From the NCBI GenBank assembly GCA_947057405.1, contig CAMSEJ010000107.1, positions 1 through 8,005 of the forward strand: a stretch of DNA of 8,005 nt. Direction: 5' to 3'. The notes beneath the pieces were generated by a model. The model saw nothing but the letters and a program-made list of their open reading frames with translations, made no database searches and was not told the origin of the DNA. This document shows positions 6,760-8,005 of this stretch, one piece after another. The position numbers and the translations under genes are program-made. Each line of letters begins with the position of its first letter. Position 1 is the first letter of the stretch. The DNA is from an uncultured Roseburia sp. (GTDB lineage Bacteria; Bacillota; Clostridia; Lachnospirales; Lachnospiraceae).

Positions 6760-7959
6760 ATGCTGAAAACACTTGGTGCACAAGTCAAAGAATTTAAAGC
6801 CGATTCCATCCGCACGCCGCTTTTTATGATCTTAGAAGTGGTGATGGAAATGGTGATCCCGCTGATGATGGCGTCCATTGTAGACGACGGGGTGCAGGCG
6901 GGCGACATGGCGCATATTTACAAAATGGGCGTCTTTATGGCGCTTGCCGCGGCAGTCGGTTTGTTTGCCGGGGTGATGGGCGGCAAATACGGCGCAAGGG
7001 CGTCGGCCGGATTTGCCAAAAACCTGCGCCAGGCCATGTATGAAAACATCCAGACGTTTTCCTTTTCCAACATTGATAAATTCAGTACGGCAGGGCTTGT
7101 CACGCGTATGACGACCGACGTGACCAATCTGCAGAACGCCTACCAGATGATTTTACGAATGTGTATGCGCGCGCCTGCAAGCTTAATCTGCGCGCTGTGC
7201 ATGGCGTTTTGGATCAATGCCAAAATTGCGACCGTTTATCTGGTTGCCGTCCTGTTTTTAGGGGGCGTCCTGATGCTTATCATCCGTCAGGCAATGAAAT
7301 ATTTTAACGAGCTGTTCCGCAAATACGACGACTTAAACGCCAGCGTACAGGAAAACGTGACCGGGATCCGGGTGGTGAAGGCATTTGTGCGGGAGGATTA
7401 TGAAATCGGCCGTTTCCATAAAGCAAGCGGCAATCTGTACCGTATGTTTTTAAGGGCGGAATCCATTGTGGCGTGGAACGCGCCGGTGATGCAGTTTACC
7501 GTATACGGCTGTATTCTCGGTATCAGCTGGCTGGGCGCGCGCATGATTGTGCAGAATACGCTTTCCACCGGAGATTTGATGAGCCTTTTAACCTACTGTA
7601 TGAACATATTGATGAGCCTGATGATGCTTTCTATGGTCTTTGTTATGATTACGTTAAGCATGGCGAGCGCAGAGCGTATCGCGGAGGTATTAAATGAAAA
7701 GGCCGATCTGACGAATCCCAAAGATCCCAGGATGCAGGTGGCGGACGGCAGCATTGATTTTGAAAACGTATCGTTTTCTTATAAGAAGGATAACGAAAGC
7801 CCCGTGCTCTCCCAGGTGAATTTAAACATCCGCGCCGGAGAAACCATCGGGATTATCGGCGGCACGGGCAGCGCCAAAACCAGTCTGGTCAACTTAATCA
7901 GCCGTCTGTACGACGTGACGGAGGGCTGCGTAAAGGTCGGCGGCAGGGATGTGCGGGAA
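6760..7959 (+). CDS. ABC exporter, fused membrane and ATP-binding domains (3' truncated by adapter)
   Basis: Only the first 400 codons are genuine. Six membrane helices of an ABC type-1 exporter are visible (starting about residues 18, 66, 130, 152, 244 and 272), with the coupling region SVQENVTGIRVVKAFVREDYE. The ATPase domain begins near residue 331 (GSIDFENVSFSY, A-loop Y341) and contains Walker A GGTGSAKT (367-374), where Ala replaces the last Gly of the usual motif. The Q-loop, signature, Walker B and H-loop are missing because the assembled DNA ends. A full protein would be about 570-600 residues. In Clostridia a marR gene followed by two such half-transporters usually makes a heterodimeric drug or lipid exporter (BmrCD/LmrCD type); the partner gene would lie beyond the window. 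GAGGAG at 6743-6748 is 11 bases before the ATG, rather long. The frame stays open through 8005, but residues after 400 are adapter. Confidence 0.88.
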
Positions 7960-8005
7960 AGATCGGAAGAGCACACGTCTGAACTCCAGTCACATGGCAT
8001 GATCT
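7960..8005 (+). other. Illumina TruSeq adapter contamination at the contig end
   Basis: From 7960 the sequence reads AGATCGGAAGAGCACACG and continues as the standard TruSeq adapter through CAGTCAC at 7993. An apparent 8-base index ATGGCATG (7994-8001) and ATCT (8002-8005), the start of the next adapter part, follow. In the ABC frame it translates as RSEEHTSELQSHGMI, a peptide known from contaminated database entries. On the minus strand it gives the equally familiar DWSSDVCSSDL. It should be trimmed. Confidence 0.97.

Noticed and set aside
6749..6766. Five-codon frame (MTKIC) right after GAGGAG and before the ABC start
   Set aside because: It has no proper spacing from GAGGAG and no sign of a leader-peptide role, such as repeated codons or an attenuator hairpin. 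It is likely chance from overlapping ATG triplets.
7779..8000. Minus-strand open frame beginning MPCDWSSDVCSSDL
   Set aside because: Its start and first residues come from the sequencing adapter, and the rest is antisense to the ABC transporter.

Overview
The window looks like chromosomal DNA from a Gram-positive anaerobe of the Clostridia, most likely Lachnospiraceae or a close relative. This rests on the gene families present (a YfhO-type membrane protein, an LTA-synthase-like protein, a band-7/SPFH protein followed by a small Arc-type protein, a MarR regulator followed by an ABC exporter), purine-rich Shine-Dalgarno sites, and a base composition near 50% G+C by eye. No marker gene fixes the genus.

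Left block (1-4814, + strand): the 3' end of a surface protein (Listeria-Bacteroides repeat plus a fibronectin-III-like domain), then a polytopic LTA-synthase-like phosphotransferase, then a large YfhO-family membrane protein. The three are packed with overlapping or nearly touching ends and are followed by a strong intrinsic terminator, so they read as one operon for surface protein and cell-envelope polymer work. The last two form a plausible pair: one builds a glycerol-phosphate type polymer outside the membrane, the other may glycosylate it.

Middle block (4834-6138, - strand): a band-7/SPFH membrane protein and a 66-residue ribbon-helix-helix protein, coupled through a TAATG overlap and driven by a well-formed promoter (TTGACA, 17 bp, TATCAT). 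Two TGATAT half-sites 11 bp apart lie over the -10 region and start point and could be an operator, perhaps for the small protein itself.

Right block (6203-7959, + strand): a GTG-started MarR-family regulator and the first part of an ABC exporter. Two near-identical GTTAG-4-CTAAC palindromes, 21 bp apart, sit at and just after the -10 box of the regulator's promoter. This is the classic layout for autorepression of a drug-responsive marR-ABC operon.

The last 46 bases (7960-8005) are not biological. They match the Illumina TruSeq read 1 adapter, followed by an apparent 8-base index and the first four bases of the next adapter part. The ABC gene is therefore cut off at residue 400, and its apparent tail is translated adapter. 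No RNA genes, CRISPR arrays or mobile elements were seen. The best candidates for less-described biology are the SPFH plus ribbon-helix-helix module and the LtaS-like/YfhO pair; neither is clearly a new system from sequence alone.
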